From NCBI GenBank assembly GCA_002478865.1, contig DLJZ01000024.1:1-43941 (forward strand): 43,941 bases of DNA, in the 5' to 3' direction. Shown here piece after piece: positions 1 to 10,850 of this stretch. The stretch is from Hungatella sp. UBA7603. GTDB lineage: Bacteria; Bacillota; Clostridia; Lachnospirales; Lachnospiraceae. The notes under the pieces are model-generated. The model was not told the origin of the DNA and made no database searches. It saw nothing but the letters and a program-made list of their open reading frames with translations. The position numbers and the translations under genes are program-made. The stretch's first letter is position 1. Every line of letters begins with the position of its first letter.

Positions 1-68
1 CCAGTAGGCCCAGTTGCACCAGTTGCACCAGTAGGCCCGGTAGGACCGTTTATATTAGGAAACTGCAA
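1..68 (-). pseudogene. 5' end of a collagen-like Gly-X-Thr protein, cut by the window edge
   Basis: Read on the minus strand, this stretch encodes a short leader (L-Q-F-P-N-I-N) followed directly by [10 protein letters not shown] triplets, the same repeat type as the intact gene at 3991-5430. The frame runs off the left edge, so the 3' part is unseen. No ATG lies in frame: a stop is met upstream near 95-97. The only possible start is a TTG at 66-68 with an AAGG a few bases before it. It could be a genuine TTG-started gene or a gene that lost its 5' end; the decayed DNA next to it favours the latter. The leader differs from the N-terminal globular domain of the other collagen-like protein. Confidence 0.5.
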
Positions 69-109
69 AAGGACCTTATTTATCTCAAACTAAAAAGTAA
101 AGGAAAATA

Positions 110-420
110 CAAAAACTATGGACAAAGGCTTGGCGACAATAAGCCACTAACATTCAAAGAGCGATTAATAATACAGATTGATATTTGAATTTTCGAAAAT
201 TCATCTAGCATTAAAGCATTTTTACAAACTATGGAAGCAGTCGGCTATTAAGTTAGATCTGGTACGGTAGTGTTATCTACTTTCGTGCCAAGTGCAAGAA
301 TGGTTTACCGGATCTGTTCTTTCACCCCTGGCATAGATTAGGGGCAAGAGGATATGAAGGCTATCATTAATGGTCACACTTCCATGTCGGAGGGCTAGAG
401 CAAGACACCGCATCGCGCTG
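110..420 (+). pseudogene. Possible relaxase (mobilisation nuclease) remnant
   Basis: One forward frame, broken by stops near 187, 250, 347 and 405, reads L-T-F-K-E-R-L, then F-L-Q-T-M-E-A-V-G-Y, then a basic and aromatic stretch, then G-Q-E-D-M-K-A-I-I-N-G-H. This order and spacing resemble the C-terminal half of MobA/VirD2-type relaxases of clostridial conjugative elements, where a block of the type F-L-x-x-M-E-x-x-G-Y-E-(I/V) is followed by an R-S-L-G-x-x-Y-(S/T)-E-E segment and A-(V/I)-I-A-G. The match is by eye, the catalytic N-terminal half is absent, and the DNA on either side shows no partner genes. If correct, it is a relic of an integrated mobile element. Confidence 0.35.
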
Positions 421-634
421 ACTTTGGGTCAAATTGTTTACAGTCGCATTGCTTGCCGTTTTTCTATTGGCACCTTTGGTTTATCATTCATTTTGACAAA
501 TTAGATATAGACTAAAATTGTTTTTTAGCATGGATTATCAGTAATTTAGAATATATTTCTTATGTCTATAATTTTAATGTAAATTACTATGATTATAGAT
601 AAATAGGATTTTATATGTTTTGAGGAGCAATAAA

Positions 635-1015
635 ATGAAATATACAATGGCTACAAATTAGGCTTTACACACAGTATTATTTATGATTTAAGAAGAACAA
701 GAAGCAATGCTAAGTGCACAAATATTAGCAGAACATCTTCCGGTATCTGCTACTTATTTATCTAAAAAATTGCCCTAACTTTTTAAGGCTGGATTAGTTG
801 AATCAGTAACCGGAGCTAACGGGGAGCTATACATTAAAAAAGCATCCTAAGAGCATTTCTTTTATGGATGTTATTCAGACTATTGAAGGGTCTGTTTTTT
901 TTGAGTGAGGCCTAAAACAGGAAAAAATTGTCCCATTTAAAAAGTGATGAATGAGTCAGAAAGTATAATGGTACAGTATTTATAGAAAAAAGCTTTTTGA
1001 TATACTTTTTGATAT
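635..1015 (+). pseudogene. Rrf2-family transcriptional regulator, decayed
   Basis: A good ribosome site (GAGGAG) precedes an ATG at 635. The frame reads M-K-Y-T-M-A-T-N, a stop, A-L-H-T-V-L-F-M-I, a stop, then S-A-Q-I-L-A-E-H-L-P-V-S-A-T-Y-L-S-K, the winged-helix recognition segment typical of Rrf2/IscR proteins, and later K-A-G-L-V-E-S-V-T-G-A-N-G. After a frameshift near 845 the family's I-S-F-M-D-V-I-Q-T-I-E-G-S-V block follows, and after another shift a C-terminal piece with N-C-P-I and V-M-N-E-S-E-S-I-M. At least three in-frame stops and two frameshifts rule out function. Intact members are about 140 residues and sense iron-sulfur, redox or nitrosative state. The oxidoreductase tail just downstream may have been its target. 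Confidence 0.8.
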
Positions 1016-1094
1016 GTACCAGAAGAAGCCAGCAATTGAGCCATAATTAATAAAAATATCATTATAGATACGGTAAAGTAATATTCTTTGTAAG

Positions 1095-1262
1095 TATATA
1101 AGCATCTACTCCGGTTATTCTAACTGGCGGAATTAAACAAGTCGAAATAGTGGAGCAGCTTCTTACTGATGGTAAAGCCCGCCTTATTGGTGTAGGCAGG
1201 GCTTTGTTAAGCGATTCAGAGTGGGAAAAGCATTCGATAGAAAGGCTTAGTTTTTCCATAAC
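1095..1262 (+). pseudogene. C-terminal remnant of an NADH:flavin oxidoreductase (old yellow enzyme family)
   Basis: A forward frame reads A-S-T-P-V-I-L-T-G-G-I-K, then E-Q-L-L-T-D-G-K-A-R-L-I-G-V-G-R-A-L-L-S-D. This matches the last part of the FMN-binding TIM barrel of OYE-family oxidoreductases, where the T-G-G and G-x-G-R segments contact the FMN phosphate. The rest of the enzyme, usually 350 residues or more, is missing: stops and unrelated sequence lie upstream. It sits just after the broken Rrf2 gene, so both probably decayed together. No start codon or ribosome site can be assigned. Confidence 0.75.
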
Positions 1263-1371
1263 AATTTTAATTAGTAGACCGTTCGTTTGAGTTTAATTTA
1301 ATATCATGAATGGCATTGTACTCAATTTGAATGCTTATGATGTGTGCAGCGGTAAAGTATCCCCCCCATTG

Positions 1372-1400
1372 TTGACATACTGGTGTCATGTAGGTATGAT
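1372..1400 (+). promoter_or_regulatory. Promoter and overlapping palindromic operator of the WYL regulator gene
   Basis: TTGACA at 1372-1377 and TATGAT at 1395-1400 are separated by 17 bases, a near-ideal vegetative promoter. The palindrome TGACA-N6-TGTCA (1373-1388) overlaps the -35 box and the spacer, a position where a bound protein would block RNA polymerase. The same palindrome recurs at 2344-2359. Autoregulation by the downstream WYL protein is inferred. Confidence 0.7.
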
Positions 1401-1428
1401 ATTATAATTGAAACTAGGAGGAACAATT

Positions 1429-2346
1429 ATGCGTTTGCATAGATTATTGGGTATTTTATCCATATTATTATCCCGTAAAACAATTTCTGCTAAAGAGTTA
1501 TCTGTCAAGTTCCAGGTATCTCTTCGCACTATATATCGAGACATAAAAGCGATTGAAGAAGCGGGTATACCGCTGTATGCCATACCTGGAAATGGAGGAG
1601 GCATTGGTATTGTTGAAGAATATAAGTTGAATAAAACTGCTTTGACGGGTGATGAAATAAATTATCTTATGACAGGAATAGCTGGATTGAAGACAATAGC
1701 AGATACAGAAAAGCTTCAGATTTTGTTAATGAAGCTGTTCCCGACTGATCCTTACATTATGGCTGATTTAGACATAATGATTGATTTCTCCGCTTGGAAC
1801 AAAAATGCTACCGAAGTGTTGAAGCAAAATGTTAATATAATTCGTATGGCAATTATGAGCAATAATTATTTGCAAATTGAATATTTGTCTTCTAATAGAA
1901 GGTCCAACTTAATCATTGCACCTTCAAAGGTCGTTTTTAAAAGTGCAGCATGGTATTTGTTTGGGAAGAGCACTGTTAATAGCGATTTCCATTTTTATAA
2001 AATAAGCCGCATAGTAAAAATGGAAATCATCAATGAGCAATTTGTTCCAGTAAATGCAGAAATACCAGCAGACTGGAGTGATGATTTTACAAATGATAGC
2101 GGAGAAAAAATAACATTAGCTTTTGACCAATCTATGGAATACAGGGTAATTGATATCTTTGGAAAAGATAATTATGAACAAGGGAGTAATGGTTCTATTA
2201 TTGTAAATTTCCATTGTTCTAATAGGAACTGGTTAATACATTTTGTATTGGGATTTGGCATCAACATAGAAATCATTTACCCACCTGACTTAAAAAAAGA
2301 ATATCTGGATTATATTAAAAGAATAATTTTGAAAAATCATTGTTGA
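1429..2346 (+). CDS. WYL-domain DNA-binding transcriptional regulator (YafY type)
   Basis: A 305-residue intact regulator. Residues 5-55 form an HTH_11/DeoR-like winged helix (S-A-K-E-L-S-V-K-F-Q-V-S-L-R-T-I-Y-R-D-I), followed by the usual E-E-A-G-I-P-L hinge. Residues of about 140-215 form the WYL domain with the signature W-Y-L at 175-177, and a WCX-type C-terminal extension follows. The ATG at 1429 is preferred over an upstream in-frame TTG because an AGGAGG ribosome site sits 7-8 bases before it. WYL proteins bind small ligands or nucleic acids and control nearby genes. The palindrome in its promoter recurs right after its stop codon, upstream of a broken flavin reductase, so the regulator has probably lost its adjacent target. 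The ligand is unknown. Confidence 0.85.
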   Translation: MRLHRLLGILSILLSRKTISAKELSVKFQVSLRTIYRDIKAIEEAGIPLYAIPGNGGGIGIVEEYKLNKTALTGDEINYLMTGIAGLKTIADTEKLQILLMKLFPTDPYIMADLDIMIDFSAWNKNATEVLKQNVNIIRMAIMSNNYLQIEYLSSNRRSNLIIAPSKVVFKSAAWYLFGKSTVNSDFHFYKISRIVKMEIINEQFVPVNAEIPADWSDDFTNDSGEKITLAFDQSMEYRVIDIFGKDNYEQGSNGSIIVNFHCSNRNWLIHFVLGFGINIEIIYPPDLKKEYLDYIKRIILKNHC

Positions 2347-2376
2347 CAATATGATGTCACAATAAAGGTGTATAAT
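2343..2376 (+). promoter_or_regulatory. Second TGACA-N6-TGTCA operator, before the flavin reductase remnant
   Basis: TGACA (2344-2348), six bases, TGTCA (2355-2359) repeats the arrangement seen before the WYL gene and overlaps its stop codon. TTGACA begins at 2343 and TATAAT lies at 2371-2376, but the 22-base gap between them is too long for a normal sigma-70 promoter, so the promoter has either drifted or uses another -35. The palindrome is read directly; regulation by the WYL protein is inferred. Confidence 0.6.
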
Positions 2377-2400
2377 ATAAAAAACAAAATTAATTGTGGT

Positions 2401-2905
2401 AGGTATCCAATCATTTATCAATTAATGATGGCCTCAATGGGTGTACATGTATAAGGAAAAACAAACGATGCTCCTCTAAAAGATTGGTCTAGTAAGCGTT
2501 GAGCCTGTTGATATATATATCAGCAAACAGCCGTATTTTGCCAAGGGGATAGAGATTGGATGAAAATTCAGTATTGATTTTGCTTCTTGCAATATGATAA
2601 AAAAGGTGGATTATGCAGGTTTGGTCTCTGGCATATACAAGATAGATCAGTATTTTTTTGTTGTTTTATGATGAAACCAGCAAAACTTCTATGGTCGAGG
2701 ATTGTGGTGTTAACATTTTCTTCATAATGATTACAGACGAAGAGGTTCACAATCAAATAATGATTGTAGCAGATGTAGAATAAACATTTGTCAGTGAGAA
2801 ATGTTGTACAAATGGATATGCCTATACAAGGAAGATCAATTCTATTATGTACGTCATGAATAATCAGTATCAAGTTTTGGGTGAGCATAGAAACAGGGGA
2901 TGAGG
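2401..2905 (+). pseudogene. Flavin reductase (FMN-binding split-barrel) family, decayed
   Basis: Joined forward frames recover a family pattern: P-V-D-I-Y-I-S-K-Q-P-Y-F-A-K-G-I, a stop, F-S-I-D-F-A-S, then K-K-V-D-Y-A-G-L-V-S-G (about 2598-2630), the conserved D-Y-x-G-x-x-S-G segment of DIM6/NTAB flavin reductases. After a frameshift near 2665 comes M-V-E-D-C-G-V-N-I, an acidic strand region, F-V-S-E-K-C, T-N-G, a K-I block and Y-Q-V-L-G-E, matching the order of the family's C-terminal half. There are several stops and at least one frameshift. Intact members are about 190 residues and bind FMN. Its position behind a copy of the WYL operator suggests that it was the regulated gene. Confidence 0.6.
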
Positions 2906-2977
2906 ATGGTAAATTATTATCATAATTAGCGTTATAAGAGTAAAACTTGGTTATAAATACATGGAAAGGAAAAAATC

Positions 2978-3496
2978 ATGCAAGAATATAACAGTAAATG
3001 CGCTTTAATTGATGAGATAAATAAAACAGCTCAATTATTTATTCGTGAGTTTGATGATATTGAGGAAGCGAATAAGGATATTCGCTATAGTGAAATAGAT
3101 CGAACTCCACAAGAAATTATAGCATATCAACTCGGCTGGATGAGTTTACTTCGCGTGTGGGACAAAGATGAATTGATGGGTAAAGAGGTTATTACACCTG
3201 AGCCCGGCTATAAATGGAATCAATTAGGGGGATTATATCAAAGTTTTTATGCTAGATATAAAAATGAATCTCTAGCAGAGCTTATGAAAATGTTTATTGA
3301 TACAGTGGACTCACTTGTTAAATGGCTTAATGAATTTAGTGACGAAGAATTATTTAAACCAGGAGGTAGAAAATGGGCTGCATCAACAAGTTCAAATTGG
3401 CCTGTATGGAAATGGGTTCATATTAATACTGTCGCTCCATTTAAATCATTTCGCACTAAAATTAGAAAATGGAAAAAGACTCATGCGGCAAATTAA
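2978..3496 (+). CDS. ClbS/DfsB family four-helix-bundle protein
   Basis: A complete 172-residue protein, a usual length for the ClbS/DfsB (formerly DUF1706) family, which adopts a DinB-like four-helix bundle. Visible family features are the N-terminal helix with a conserved Y/F-rich segment, the T-P-Q-E-I-I-A-Y-Q-L-G-W block at about residues 46-57, the W-N-Q-L-G-G-L-Y-Q stretch, and the C-terminal W-P-V-W-K-W-V-H-I-N-T segment before a basic tail. The ATG follows a GGAAAGGA ribosome site. ClbS itself is a colibactin-resistance hydrolase, but most members have no known substrate, and no toxin cluster is here. The gene stands alone; its nearest downstream neighbour is on the other strand. Confidence 0.8.
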   Translation: MQEYNSKCALIDEINKTAQLFIREFDDIEEANKDIRYSEIDRTPQEIIAYQLGWMSLLRVWDKDELMGKEVITPEPGYKWNQLGGLYQSFYARYKNESLAELMKMFIDTVDSLVKWLNEFSDEELFKPGGRKWAASTSSNWPVWKWVHINTVAPFKSFRTKIRKWKKTHAAN

Positions 3497-6135
<2,639 letters not shown>

Positions 6136-6164
6136 TTGACAAAAAAATGGATTCTGCCCATAAT
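6136..6164 (+). promoter_or_regulatory. Vegetative promoter upstream of rarA
   Basis: TTGACA at 6136-6141 and CATAAT at 6159-6164 with a 17-base spacer. The predicted transcript start near 6171 gives a leader of about 200 bases before rarA. A 22-codon frame with a GAGAAGG site begins at ATG 6199 in this leader; whether it is translated is unknown. Confidence 0.65.
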
Positions 6165-6369
6165 GGATATATATTGCAATATGTGAGAGAAGGCTAAAAT
6201 GAAAGCTGGCCTTAGAGTGATTTTGCCGTATTTTCATATTATGAGTAAACCAGAGAAAGCTGGATAACCTACTCGAAATGCATCTTCAAAGGCATAAGTA
6301 CTCATGCTAGACCGCAGATGAATTTAGTTGGCATATCCCCAAGAAAGAATGAAATATAGGAGAGTGAAA

Positions 6370-7689
6370 ATGGACTTATTTGATTATATGAGAGCGAATA
6401 CTATGGAAAAAGAATCTCCGCTTGCGTCCCGGCTTCGCCCGGTCACGCTTGAAGAGGTAGTTGGACAACAGCATATCATTGGTAAGGACAAGCTGCTTTA
6501 CCGGGCGATTAAGGCTGATAAGCTTGGATCTGTTATATTCTACGGACCTCCAGGAACCGGAAAAACGACGCTTGCAAGAGTGATCGCCAATACCACCAGT
6601 GCAAATTTCAGTCAGATCAATGCAACAGCAGCTGGTAAAAAAGACATGGAGGAGATCGTTAAAGAAGCAAAAGATGCCCTTGGAATGTATGGGAAAAAGA
6701 CGATTTTGTTTGTGGACGAGATTCATCGCTTTAACAAAGGGCAACAGGATTATCTTCTTCCTTTTGTAGAAGATGGTACTTTAATTCTCATCGGTGCCAC
6801 CACTGAAAATCCTTATTTTGAAGTAAATGGAGCTTTAATTTCCAGATCAAGGGTATTTGAACTGAAATCACTGGAAATTGATGATATAAAAGAACTAATC
6901 CGCCGTGCCGTATATGACAGAGAAAAAGGAATGGGTTCTTATGATGCAGTCATAGAAGAAGATGCATTGGAATTTCTTGCAGATGTATCAAACGGTGATG
7001 CCAGAGCGGCCTTAAATGCAATCGAGTTAGGTGTTATGACAACGGAAAGAAATGTGGAAGATGGGAAAATTCATATTGATATGGACGTGGCTCAAGAATG
7101 CATTCAAAAACGGGCGGTCCGTTATGATAAAAATGGAGATAACCATTATGACACCATTTCAGCATTTATTAAAAGCATGAGAGGCTCTGATCCAGATGCG
7201 GCTGTCTATTATCTGGCTAGGATGATTTATGCAGGTGAGGATCTGACATTTATTGCCAGAAGAATTATGATCTGTGCTTCTGAGGATGTGGGAAATGCAG
7301 ACCCCCAGGCCCTTGTTGTAGCAGTATCAGCTGCCCAGGCGGCAGAGAGAATCGGACTTCCAGAGGCGCAGATTATATTGTCCCAAGCAGTTACTTACGT
7401 TGCATCGGCTCCGAAAAGCAATGCAGCCTGTGTGGCTATATTTGAGGCACTTCAAGCGGTTAAAGATCATAAAACTATGCCGGTTCCAGTGCATTTGCAG
7501 GATTCTCATTATAAGGGAGCTGCAAAACTGGGTCATGGGCAAGGATATCTTTATGCACATGATTACCCCAATAACTATGTAAAACAACAGTATTTGCCTG
7601 ATGGGATGGCAGAAACTGAATTCTATCGACCTACGGAAAATGGCTATGAAAAGAAAATCAAGGATCACTTAAGCTTTCTGAAAAAATAA
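6370..7689 (+). CDS. rarA: Replication-associated recombination protein RarA (AAA+ ATPase)
   Basis: A 439-residue member of the RarA/MgsA/WRNIP1 family, full family length. These ATPases act at stalled replication forks with SSB and recombination proteins. Visible features: the family N-terminus P-L-A-S-R-L-R-P, Walker A G-P-P-G-T-G-K-T-T at residues 59-67, Walker B with D116-E117 followed by I-H-R-F-N-K-G-Q-Q-D, sensor 1 G-A-T-T-E-N, and the arginine-containing I-S-R-S-R-V-F-E-L block. The C-terminal half has the clamp-loader-like lid and the conserved H-Y-K-G-A-A-K-L-G-H-G-Q-G-Y-L-Y segment of the tetramerisation domain. The ATG at 6370 is chosen because AGGAGAG sits just before it; an upstream in-frame extension to 6328 lacks family similarity. 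Confidence 0.96.
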   Translation: MDLFDYMRANTMEKESPLASRLRPVTLEEVVGQQHIIGKDKLLYRAIKADKLGSVIFYGPPGTGKTTLARVIANTTSANFSQINATAAGKKDMEEIVKEAKDALGMYGKKTILFVDEIHRFNKGQQDYLLPFVEDGTLILIGATTENPYFEVNGALISRSRVFELKSLEIDDIKELIRRAVYDREKGMGSYDAVIEEDALEFLADVSNGDARAALNAIELGVMTTERNVEDGKIHIDMDVAQECIQKRAVRYDKNGDNHYDTISAFIKSMRGSDPDAAVYYLARMIYAGEDLTFIARRIMICASEDVGNADPQALVVAVSAAQAAERIGLPEAQIILSQAVTYVASAPKSNAACVAIFEALQAVKDHKTMPVPVHLQDSHYKGAAKLGHGQGYLYAHDYPNNYVKQQYLPDGMAETEFYRPTENGYEKKIKDHLSFLKK

Positions 7690-7854
7690 CTTTTCTTTTT
7701 TTCTGTTAAGGTATATAATAGGCGTATCGTACGACCTGATCCAGCTTGATTTGGGCCGGAAATACACTTTCGGCCATCTGTTTGCGATATTCTATCGTGA
7801 ATCATTCCCAAGATTACGAAATAAGTGTTATATGGAATCATGAAGGAGAATAAT
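7690..7854 (+). other. Leader region of rho
   Basis: A possible -10 box TATAAT at 7714-7719 has no good -35 match, only a T-rich tract. A GC-rich inverted pair, GGCCG (7754-7758) and CGGCC (7771-7775), could form a hairpin in the leader but is not followed by a T run. Rho leaders are often autoregulated in bacteria; nothing here proves that. Confidence 0.3.
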
Positions 7855-9456
7855 ATGCGTGAAAAATTACAGACACTCCCCCTAGCGGAATTGAAGGAGC
7901 TTGCCAAAGCCAAAGGGATTAAAGGCTGCAGTTCCATGCGAAAAGCTGAAATTATAGATTTACTTTGTCAAAAAGAAGAGGAGACTTCTCCGGTTCGTGT
8001 TTCAGACGGGAATGTTTCACAAGATAATAAAGAAGATAGCAAAGAAAATATAAAGACTCCCGATACGGTACCCTCACCAGAGGCCGCACCTACGATTCAG
8101 AGTCAGGTAACTGTGGATCAACAGGGGATTTCTTCCGGGAATAATCAGAGAAAGTCAACCGTTGTTCGTTCTTATCGCCCTGATGCACAACAAAGACCAG
8201 TAGCATACCGTCCGGCTCCAACTAATACAACAGAGGCTCCGATGCGAAATGAAGCACGTCCGAGCTCTGTTTTAGAAGAGCCGAAACCGGATTTCCAGCC
8301 AAGCCCTGAGTTACAGGAATTGGATAGCGGAATCGATGCACACGGCATTTTAGAAGTTATGCCGGATGGATTTGGATTTATCCGCTGTGAGAATTATCTG
8401 CCTGGCGAAAATGATGTTTATGTTGCGCCATCCCAGATTCGTCGTTTTAATATGAAAACAGGAGATATTATTGATGGAAGCAGAAGAGTGAAGACTGCGA
8501 CTGAAAAGTTTGCAGCCCTTCTGTTTGTGAAGAAAATCAATAATTACCCAGCCAATATGGCAGAGCGTCGTCCTAATTTTGAAAATATGACTCCCATATT
8601 TCCAGATACAAGGCTCCATATGGAGACGACTGGTGGAAAGAATACCACAGCCATGCGGGTATTAGATCTTCTGTCCCCTATTGGAAAGGGACAAAGAGGA
8701 ATGATTGTATCCCCTCCAAAAGCCGGTAAAACTACTCTGCTTAAGCAGGTGGCAAAGGCGATAACTGTTAATCACCCAGAGATTCATCTTATGATTCTTC
8801 TCATTGATGAGCGCCCTGAGGAGGTAACAGATATCAAAGAATCTATCGTGGGAGAAAATGTCGAAGTTCTTTATTCTACGTTTGACGAGCTTCCAGATAG
8901 ACATAAAAGAGTATCTGAGATGGTAGTAGAGCGTGCCAAACGTCTGGTTGAGCATGGACGTGACGTCGTCATTTTATTAGACAGCATTACTCGTCTTGCA
9001 AGGGCCTATAACCTTACCGTTGCCCCTAGCGGGCGTACCTTATCCGGTGGTCTGGATCCCGCAGCTCTTCATATGCCAAAACGTTTCTTTGGTGCAGCCA
9101 GGAATATGAGAGAGGGCGGAAGTTTAACTGTTCTTGCTACAGCACTGGTAGAGACTGGAAGCCGTATGGATGATGTTATCTATGAGGAATTTAAAGGTAC
9201 CGGAAACATGGAACTGGTTCTTGACCGGAAGTTATCTGAAAAGAGAATTTTCCCTGCCATTGATATCTTAAAGTCAGGTACCAGAAGAGACGATCTACTG
9301 CTGACGAAAGATGAGGCGGAGGCTGTGGACAATATCCGTAAGGCAACCAACACTCTTAAGCCGGAAGATGCTGTGGAAAAAATTCTTGATTTATTTTCAA
9401 AGACAAAGTCCAACTGGGAATTTGTCGAAGCTTCAAAGAAAATGCGGTTTTTCTAG
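7855..9456 (+). CDS. rho: Transcription termination factor Rho
   Basis: A 533-residue hexameric RNA helicase that ends transcription at C-rich sites. Residues 1-40 are the Rho_N/SAP-like helix bundle ([14 protein letters not shown]). Residues of about 45-155 are a low-complexity polar insertion typical of Lachnospiraceae and some other Rho proteins and absent from E. coli Rho (419 residues). The cold-shock RNA-binding domain starts near 160 with [15 protein letters not shown]. The ATPase core has Walker A P-P-K-A-G-K-T-T at about 287-294, Walker [12 protein letters not shown] near 372-382, and a Q/R-loop region after it. The ATG at 7855 follows AAGGAG; an in-frame GTG at 7825 adds only a non-conserved extension. 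Confidence 0.96.
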   Translation: MREKLQTLPLAELKELAKAKGIKGCSSMRKAEIIDLLCQKEEETSPVRVSDGNVSQDNKEDSKENIKTPDTVPSPEAAPTIQSQVTVDQQGISSGNNQRKSTVVRSYRPDAQQRPVAYRPAPTNTTEAPMRNEARPSSVLEEPKPDFQPSPELQELDSGIDAHGILEVMPDGFGFIRCENYLPGENDVYVAPSQIRRFNMKTGDIIDGSRRVKTATEKFAALLFVKKINNYPANMAERRPNFENMTPIFPDTRLHMETTGGKNTTAMRVLDLLSPIGKGQRGMIVSPPKAGKTTLLKQVAKAITVNHPEIHLMILLIDERPEEVTDIKESIVGENVEVLYSTFDELPDRHKRVSEMVVERAKRLVEHGRDVVILLDSITRLARAYNLTVAPSGRTLSGGLDPAALHMPKRFFGAARNMREGGSLTVLATALVETGSRMDDVIYEEFKGTGNMELVLDRKLSEKRIFPAIDILKSGTRRDDLLLTKDEAEAVDNIRKATNTLKPEDAVEKILDLFSKTKSNWEFVEASKKMRFF

Positions 9457-9485
9457 GAATTACAGGTTTTTATACAAATAAATGC

Positions 9486-9514
9486 TTGCATTAAGGATTT
9501 TTCCATGTTATACT
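9486..9514 (+). promoter_or_regulatory. Extended -10 promoter of rpmE
   Basis: TTGCAT at 9486-9491, a 17-base spacer, and TATACT at 9509-9514 preceded by TGT (extended -10). It lies after the rho stop codon and about 75 bases before rpmE, so rpmE has its own promoter. Confidence 0.75.
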
Positions 9515-9590
9515 ATACAAGCTGTTTATTAGACAAAGTCGGTTTAAGTACCGCGAAATAATAGAAATCAGAGTATGCGAGGTGAAAATC

Positions 9591-9797
9591 ATGAAAGAGG
9601 GAATCCATCCAAATTACTATCAGGCAAAAGTTGCTTGTAACTGCGGTAATGAATTCGTAACTGGTTCTACAAAGGAAGATATCCATGTAGAAGTTTGTTC
9701 TAATTGCCATTCATTCTACACCGGTCAGCAGAAAGCTGCTTCCGCTCGTGGACGTATTGATAAATTCAATCGTAAGTATGGCGTTAACGCTGAATAA
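9591..9797 (+). CDS. rpmE: Large ribosomal subunit protein bL31
   Basis: A 68-residue ribosomal protein of the zinc-binding (C+) type: C16-N-C18 and C36-S-N-C39 form the four-cysteine zinc site. The sequence has the family features K-E-G-I-H-P-N-Y at the N-terminus and the H-S-F-Y-T-G-Q-Q-K block. The ATG at 9591 is preferred to an in-frame GTG at 9582 because the protein then begins at the conserved M-K-E-G-I-H and GAGGTG serves as ribosome site. C+ bL31 can be exchanged for a zinc-free paralogue under zinc limitation in some bacteria; no such paralogue is in this window. It has its own promoter and a strong terminator. Confidence 0.96.
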   Translation: MKEGIHPNYYQAKVACNCGNEFVTGSTKEDIHVEVCSNCHSFYTGQQKAASARGRIDKFNRKYGVNAE

Positions 9798-9810
9798 GTT
9801 TAGAGCAAAG

Positions 9811-9853
9811 AAAAGGTTGAGTTTAGTGGAAACACTTTAGCTCAACCTTTTTT
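9811..9853 (+). terminator. Strong intrinsic terminator after rpmE
   Basis: AAAAGGTTGAG (9811-9821) pairs with CTCAACCTTTT (9841-9851). Between them AGTG and CACT form a nested stem closed by a GAAA tetraloop, and a T run follows. Only about 50 bases separate it from the next gene. Confidence 0.9.
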
Positions 9854-9905
9854 GAAATTTCGAAAAAAGTAAAAGCTTCCGTTTAAATAGAGAGGTGGTT
9901 GGCGT

Positions 9906-10850
9906 ATGAAGTATTCAGGAATCGGCGGTCAAGCCGTAATTGAAGGCGTTATGATGAAAAACGGGGATGAGTATGCCACAGCAGTCCGAAAGCCGGACGG
10001 TACCATTGAAGTAAAGAAAGAGTCTTATGTCAGTATGGGAGAAAAAGTTAAGTTTTTCTCACTTCCATTCGTTCGAGGAGTATTCAGCTTTGCGGACTCT
10101 ATGATTTTAGGTATGAGAGCTTTGACATTCTCCGCCAGCTTTTTTGAAGATGATGAAGAGGATATGGAACCGTCTAAATTTGAAAAGTTTCTTGAGAAGA
10201 TTTTTGGAGAAAAGATGGAGAAAGCTCTTATGAGCATGGTGATGGTCTTTTCCGTTGTAATGGCTATTTGCATATTTATGGTGCTCCCCATGTTTCTTGC
10301 CAGTATTTTTCAGCGTTTTATAAATTCTCATACCGTTATGGCTATCTTAGAGGGCGTTATCCGAATCGGGATTTTTGTAGCTTATATAAAGCTGGTTTCC
10401 CGTATGGATGATATTAAAAGAACCTTTATGTACCATGGTGCAGAACATAAGTGTATTAACTGTTTGGAGCATGGTAAGGAGCTTACGGTAGAGAATGTTA
10501 GAAACAGTTCTAAGGAACATAAGCGGTGCGGAACCAGTTTTCTACTGATCGTTATGATTATTAGTATCTTATTTTTCATGGTAATTCAGGTAAATACCAT
10601 TCCTCTCCGGATTCTTAGCAGAGTGGTTTTGATTCCTGTTATTGCAGGTGTTTCTTATGAATTATTACGCCTTGCAGGACGCAGTGATTCTAAATTGGTT
10701 AATTTACTAAGCCGTCCAGGTATGTGGATGCAGGAACTTACCACGAAAGAGCCAGATGATTCTATGATTGAAGTTGGAATTGCTTCTGTGGAAGCTGTAT
10801 TTGACTGGAGAGCATTTTTAGATAAGAATTTTCCGGAGAAACGCTCATGA
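9906..10850 (+). CDS. DUF1385 family membrane protein (YqhQ type)
   Basis: A 314-residue member of the DUF1385 family, whose biochemical function is not established. The family N-terminus G-I-G-G-Q-A-V-I-E-G-V-M-M-K is present. Hydrophobic segments lie at about residues 106-135, 145-165, 210-228 and 235-255. The conserved Y-H-G-A-E-H-K segment with two nearby cysteines (C-I-N-C) lies around 175-190 between membrane segments and may bind metal; this is inferred from residue type only. It overlaps prmC by four bases (ATGA), so the two are translationally coupled. The DUF1385 - prmC - prfA order is conserved in many clostridia and suggests some link to translation termination, but no mechanism is visible. 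AGAGGTGG precedes the ATG. Confidence 0.9.
   Translation: MKYSGIGGQAVIEGVMMKNGDEYATAVRKPDGTIEVKKESYVSMGEKVKFFSLPFVRGVFSFADSMILGMRALTFSASFFEDDEEDMEPSKFEKFLEKIFGEKMEKALMSMVMVFSVVMAICIFMVLPMFLASIFQRFINSHTVMAILEGVIRIGIFVAYIKLVSRMDDIKRTFMYHGAEHKCINCLEHGKELTVENVRNSSKEHKRCGTSFLLIVMIISILFFMVIQVNTIPLRILSRVVLIPVIAGVSYELLRLAGRSDSKLVNLLSRPGMWMQELTTKEPDDSMIEVGIASVEAVFDWRAFLDKNFPEKRS

Noticed and set aside
1062..1259. Minus-strand frame of 65 codons
   Set aside because: It is antisense to the oxidoreductase tail, which shows conserved FMN-site motifs in the forward direction.
2568..2888. Minus-strand frame of 106 codons
   Set aside because: It is antisense to the broken flavin reductase, whose forward frames show clear family motifs; the minus product has none.
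7754..7775. GGCCG/CGGCC hairpin before rho as a terminator
   Set aside because: No T run follows it; at most a leader structure.
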